Below are positions 5,563 to 5,599 of a stretch of DNA of 5,599 nt, piece after piece. Numbering within the stretch: position 1 is the stretch's first letter; each line of letters begins with the position of its first letter. A model generated the notes under the pieces. It did not search any database. It saw only the letters and a list, made by a program, of their open reading frames with translations, and was not told the DNA's origin. The position numbers and the translations under genes are program-made. Source of the DNA: Bacteroidaceae bacterium (GTDB taxonomy: Bacteria; Bacteroidota; Bacteroidia; Bacteroidales; Bacteroidaceae); assembly GCA_016302435.1 (NCBI GenBank), contig JAEDNQ010000144.1, forward strand, positions 1-5,599, read 5' to 3'.

Positions 5563-5599
5563 ATCGTAAACCTGAGGGTTAGTTATCGTAAACCTGAGG
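5563..5599. repeat. Two copies of a 15-bp repeat at 22-bp period, cut by window edge
   Basis: ATCGTAAACCTGAGG occurs at 5563-5577 and again, identical, at 5585-5599, separated by the 7-base GTTAGTT, giving a 22-bp period. The second copy ends exactly at the window's last base, so the array may continue. The first copy begins 5 bases after the glycosyltransferase stop codon. Within it AACC-TGAG-GGTT could form a weak 4-bp hairpin, without a T-run. The repeats are directly visible; whether this is a minisatellite, the edge of a longer array, or an element end is unknown. It does not show CRISPR-like spacing. Confidence 0.8.

Noticed and set aside
5563..5599. CRISPR array
   Set aside because: The repeat is only 15 bp with a 7-bp spacer, too short for CRISPR repeats and spacers, and no cas gene is present in the window.

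Overview
The window looks like a chromosomal piece from a Bacteroidales bacterium, probably of the Prevotella/Bacteroides group. Three things suggest this. The clearest promoter (upstream of lemA) fits the Bacteroidetes form TTTG-N20-TAnnTTTG. The main genes start without an obvious Shine-Dalgarno sequence. The proteins resemble Bacteroidales versions of AlaRS, LemA and M48 peptidase. Genus is an inference from general familiarity, not a search result.

Layout. Bases 1-133 hold a degenerate 9-bp tandem repeat, preceded on the minus strand by an unusually good ribosome binding site and a 13-codon reading frame that stops inside the repeat. Bases 134-173 form a strong intrinsic terminator pointing leftwards. 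Bases 182-2803 (minus) are a complete alanyl-tRNA synthetase gene, alaS, with catalytic, editing and C-terminal domains intact. Bases 2804-3149 are a divergent intergenic region with a candidate promoter on each strand, sharing the same TAACTTTG -7 box, a small hairpin in the presumed alaS leader, and an AT-rich palindrome in the middle. Bases 3150-5557 (plus) carry three closely spaced genes: lemA (membrane-anchored LemA protein), an HtpX-like M48 zinc metalloprotease of the inner membrane, and a cytosolic family-2-like glycosyltransferase. The last 37 bases contain two copies of a 15-bp sequence at a 22-bp period and are cut by the window edge.

How the genes relate. alaS supplies alanyl-tRNA and is unrelated in function to the divergent operon. 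LemA and HtpX-like proteases recur together in many bacteria, which suggests a shared envelope or membrane-protein quality-control role; the following glycosyltransferase (29-bp gap) is probably co-transcribed and may contribute to surface glycans. Nothing here amounts to a clear new defence or mobile system. The least explained sequence is at the two ends: the nonamer repeat with its interrupted frame, and the 22-bp repeat.
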